From positions 1-64,000 of the forward strand of contig WBUN01000023.1 in NCBI GenBank assembly GCA_008933705.1: DNA of 64,000 nucleotides, read 5' to 3'. The position numbers were made by a program, and so were the translations under genes. This stretch comes from Hyphomicrobiaceae bacterium (GTDB taxonomy: Bacteria; Pseudomonadota; Alphaproteobacteria; Rhizobiales; Hyphomicrobiaceae). The notes below the pieces were generated by a model. The model was given only the letters and a program-made list of their open reading frames with translations. It was not told where the DNA came from and ran no database searches. This document shows positions 62,482-64,000 of the stretch, one piece after another (the stretch's first letter is position 1; each line of letters opens with the position of its first letter).

Positions 62482-63510
62482 CTACAGGCGCGGGACTGCG
62501 AGATCGCCGCTGTCGTCCGGCCAGGCCGGCGCCTCCGTGCGAATGGCTGCCCTGAGCTTGGCCGAGCGGGCCCGCGGGTTGGAGACGATCTCCTCTGCCG
62601 TCGGGCTTACCGGGCGTTGGTTAACGAATCGGAAACTCGCGGCCCGGCCGTGGCCGATATCCACCGGCAGGTGGCGCGAGCCGCGCGGCTCGGCGCTCGC
62701 ACGCTCCTTGAGGAAATGCTTGACGAGGCCGTCCTCCAGCGAGTGGAAGGCGACGACGACCAGGCGGCCGCCGGGTGCCAGAATGCGTTCGGCCGCGGCC
62801 AGCGCCTGCGCAAGCTCGCCCAGCTCGTCGTTGACGTAGATCCTGAGCGCCTGGAAGGTGCGCGTGGCCGCATGGCGCCCGGCGATCTTCTCGCGGCCCA
62901 GCACGCGCGCGGCCAGCGCGGCGAGATCGGCCGTCCGCTCGAACGGCTTTTCCTGGCGCCGCCGCACGATGGCGCGGGCGATGCCGCGGGCGCTGCGCTC
63001 CTCGCCCAGATGATAGAAGATGTCGGCGAGAAGCTCCTCCTCCGCCGTATTGACGATGTCGGCCGCGGTGGGGCCGGTGCCCGACATGCGCATGTCGAGC
63101 GGCCCGTCGGCCTGGAACGAGAAGCCGCGTGCCGGATCGTCGAGTTGCATGGATGAGACGCCGACGTCGAGCACGACGCCGTCGGCGTGCGCAAAGCCCT
63201 GCTCTGCGGCGACACGGTCGAGCTCTCCGAAGCGCCCCTCCACCAGCGTCAGGTGCCCGGGAAATGCATCGACCATGGCGCGACCGGCTGCAAGGGCGGA
63301 AGGATCGCGGTCGATGGCGAGAACGCGTGCGCCGGGCGCGGCCGTCAGGATGGCGCAGCTATAGCCGCCGGCACCGAACGTGCCGTCAACGTAGGCCTCG
63401 CCGTCCCTCGGAGCCAGCGCGTGCAGCACTTGAGGAAGCAGCACGGGAACGTGGCGCTGCGTCCCTCTGCGGACACCCTCGGCCGAGGAGGTGTCTCGCC
63501 GCGCCGTCAT
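62482..63510 (-). CDS. rsmH: 16S rRNA (cytosine(1402)-N(4))-methyltransferase RsmH
   Basis: RsmH (MraW) methylates N4 of C1402 in 16S rRNA. The start at 63510 ([20 protein letters not shown]) gives 342 residues and overlaps the mraZ stop by 4 bp. Motifs: [18 protein letters not shown], the SAM loop [35 protein letters not shown], and the C-terminal [15 protein letters not shown] and [15 protein letters not shown] longer reading to 63639 is mraZ sequence in another frame. Confidence 0.97.
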   Translation of the reverse strand: MTARRDTSSAEGVRRGTQRHVPVLLPQVLHALAPRDGEAYVDGTFGAGGYSCAILTAAPGARVLAIDRDPSALAAGRAMVDAFPGHLTLVEGRFGELDRVAAEQGFAHADGVVLDVGVSSMQLDDPARGFSFQADGPLDMRMSGTGPTAADIVNTAEEELLADIFYHLGEERSARGIARAIVRRRQEKPFERTADLAALAARVLGREKIAGRHAATRTFQALRIYVNDELGELAQALAAAERILAPGGRLVVVAFHSLEDGLVKHFLKERASAEPRGSRHLPVDIGHGRAASFRFVNQRPVSPTAEEIVSNPRARSAKLRAAIRTEAPAWPDDSGDLAVPRL

Positions 63511-64000
63511 TCCCGTGCTCCTCCTTCGCCGCCTCCGTCCCCGCGGTCGGAGCGGCGCCCCGCGCCGAATAGCCGGCGATGACCTTGGACTTTTTCGCGC
63601 GCCCGGGCGCGGCGCTCCTCGAAGCGCTTGGGCTCCCACATCTGGAACTTCTGGCCCAGGCCGACAAACGTGACGTGGGTTTCCAGGCCGGCATGGGCGC
63701 GAAGCGCTTCAGGAAGCACGATGCGGCCATCCTGGTCGAGGGAGAGAACCTGCACATCGCCGTAGAGCGCAACAGAGAGCTCGTCCCGCTCGTCCGAATA
63801 GTCCGGCAGGCCGTCGAGAAGCCCATCGATCTTTTGCGCAAGGCTTTGCCCGCCAGCATCGAGCGCCGGAGCATCGAGCGAGGGGTAGCAGTAGATGCCG
63901 CCCGCGTAGCCGTCCCGCTCGAGAATAGCCCGGAACGGGGCCGGGACCGAAACCCGGCCCTTGGCGTCGATCTTGTTCGTGAACGTTGAGACAAAGCGGT
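63507..64000 (-). CDS. mraZ: Transcriptional regulator MraZ (5' end beyond window)
   Basis: MraZ is a duplicated AbrB-fold DNA-binding protein that controls the dcw operon in several bacteria. The visible 163 codons begin [20 protein letters not shown], only a few residues from the expected start. They include the second AbrB-like half ([20 protein letters not shown], then [18 protein letters not shown]). The C-terminal tail of about 30 residues is Arg/Gly-rich. The dcw promoter and any MraZ-binding repeats lie outside the window. It overlaps rsmH by 4 bp. Confidence 0.95.
   Translation of the reverse strand, partial: RFVSTFTNKIDAKGRVSVPAPFRAILERDGYAGGIYCYPSLDAPALDAGGQSLAQKIDGLLDGLPDYSDERDELSVALYGDVQVLSLDQDGRIVLPEALRAHAGLETHVTFVGLGQKFQMWEPKRFEERRARAREKVQGHRRLFGAGRRSDRGDGGGEGGARE

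Overview
The window is GC-rich, gene-dense chromosomal DNA from an alphaproteobacterium. Gene order, protein families and control sites point to the order Hyphomicrobiales (Rhizobiales). Evidence includes the block mutS-glnD-murJ-trpS-nifU-tsaB-rimI-miaB-phoH-ybeY-lnt-metK-rimP-nusA-infB, a PhrR/PraR-type regulator between lnt and metK, a malic enzyme fused to a phosphotransacetylase domain, a ROSE-type thermometer, an Irr-type iron box and an EcfG-type stress promoter. I cannot name the genus.

Layout. 1-42: start of an IS5-family transposase where rbfA would be expected. 124-5641: translation/transcription operon rimP-nusA-ylxR-infB (minus strand), preceded by a leader holding a terminator-like hairpin. 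5886-16457: trmB, metK, the Xre regulator, lnt, a CorC-like protein, ybeY, phoH, miaB, rimI, tsaB and a RutE-like nitroreductase. 16553-27043: nfu-type nifU, usp, trpS, murJ, a DUF3750 protein, glnD and mutS. 27268-29538: malic enzyme (plus strand). 29583-40412: a more variable stretch with a small exported protein, a hybrid histidine kinase, an alpha-methylacyl-CoA racemase-like/acyl-CoA dehydrogenase pair, a CPA2 cation/proton antiporter, a GntR regulator, a lysophospholipase-like hydrolase, an exported Tyr/Pro-rich protein and an Hsp20 chaperone. 40486-44929: ligA, bamD, lpxC. 45175-64000: the complete division and cell wall (dcw) cluster ftsZ-ftsA-ftsQ-ddl-murB-murC-murG-ftsW-murD-mraY-murF-murE-ftsI-ftsL-rsmH-mraZ, read right to left; mraZ runs off the window.

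How it fits together. The dcw genes make UDP-MurNAc-pentapeptide (MurB-F, Ddl), the lipid intermediates (MraY, MurG) and septal peptidoglycan (FtsW, FtsI) under FtsZ/A/Q/L. MurJ in the left half flips lipid II; LpxC, BamD and Lnt serve the outer membrane. The infB block drives translation initiation and transcription elongation.

Non-coding content. A two-hairpin palindromic repeat occurs three times (10309, 30058, 36838); twice its first bases supply the TAG stop of the adjacent gene. A pair of related palindromes lies between murD and mraY. Another inverted-repeat element lies at 37891-38021. No gene-free stretch exceeds about 300 bp; the longest (39659-39956, 43696-43975, 36841-37088, 5642-5885) contain promoters, leaders or repeats as listed. 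No tRNA, rRNA, CRISPR array or prophage was seen. I did not find a clearly new multi-gene system; the most interesting signals are regulatory and repeat structures.
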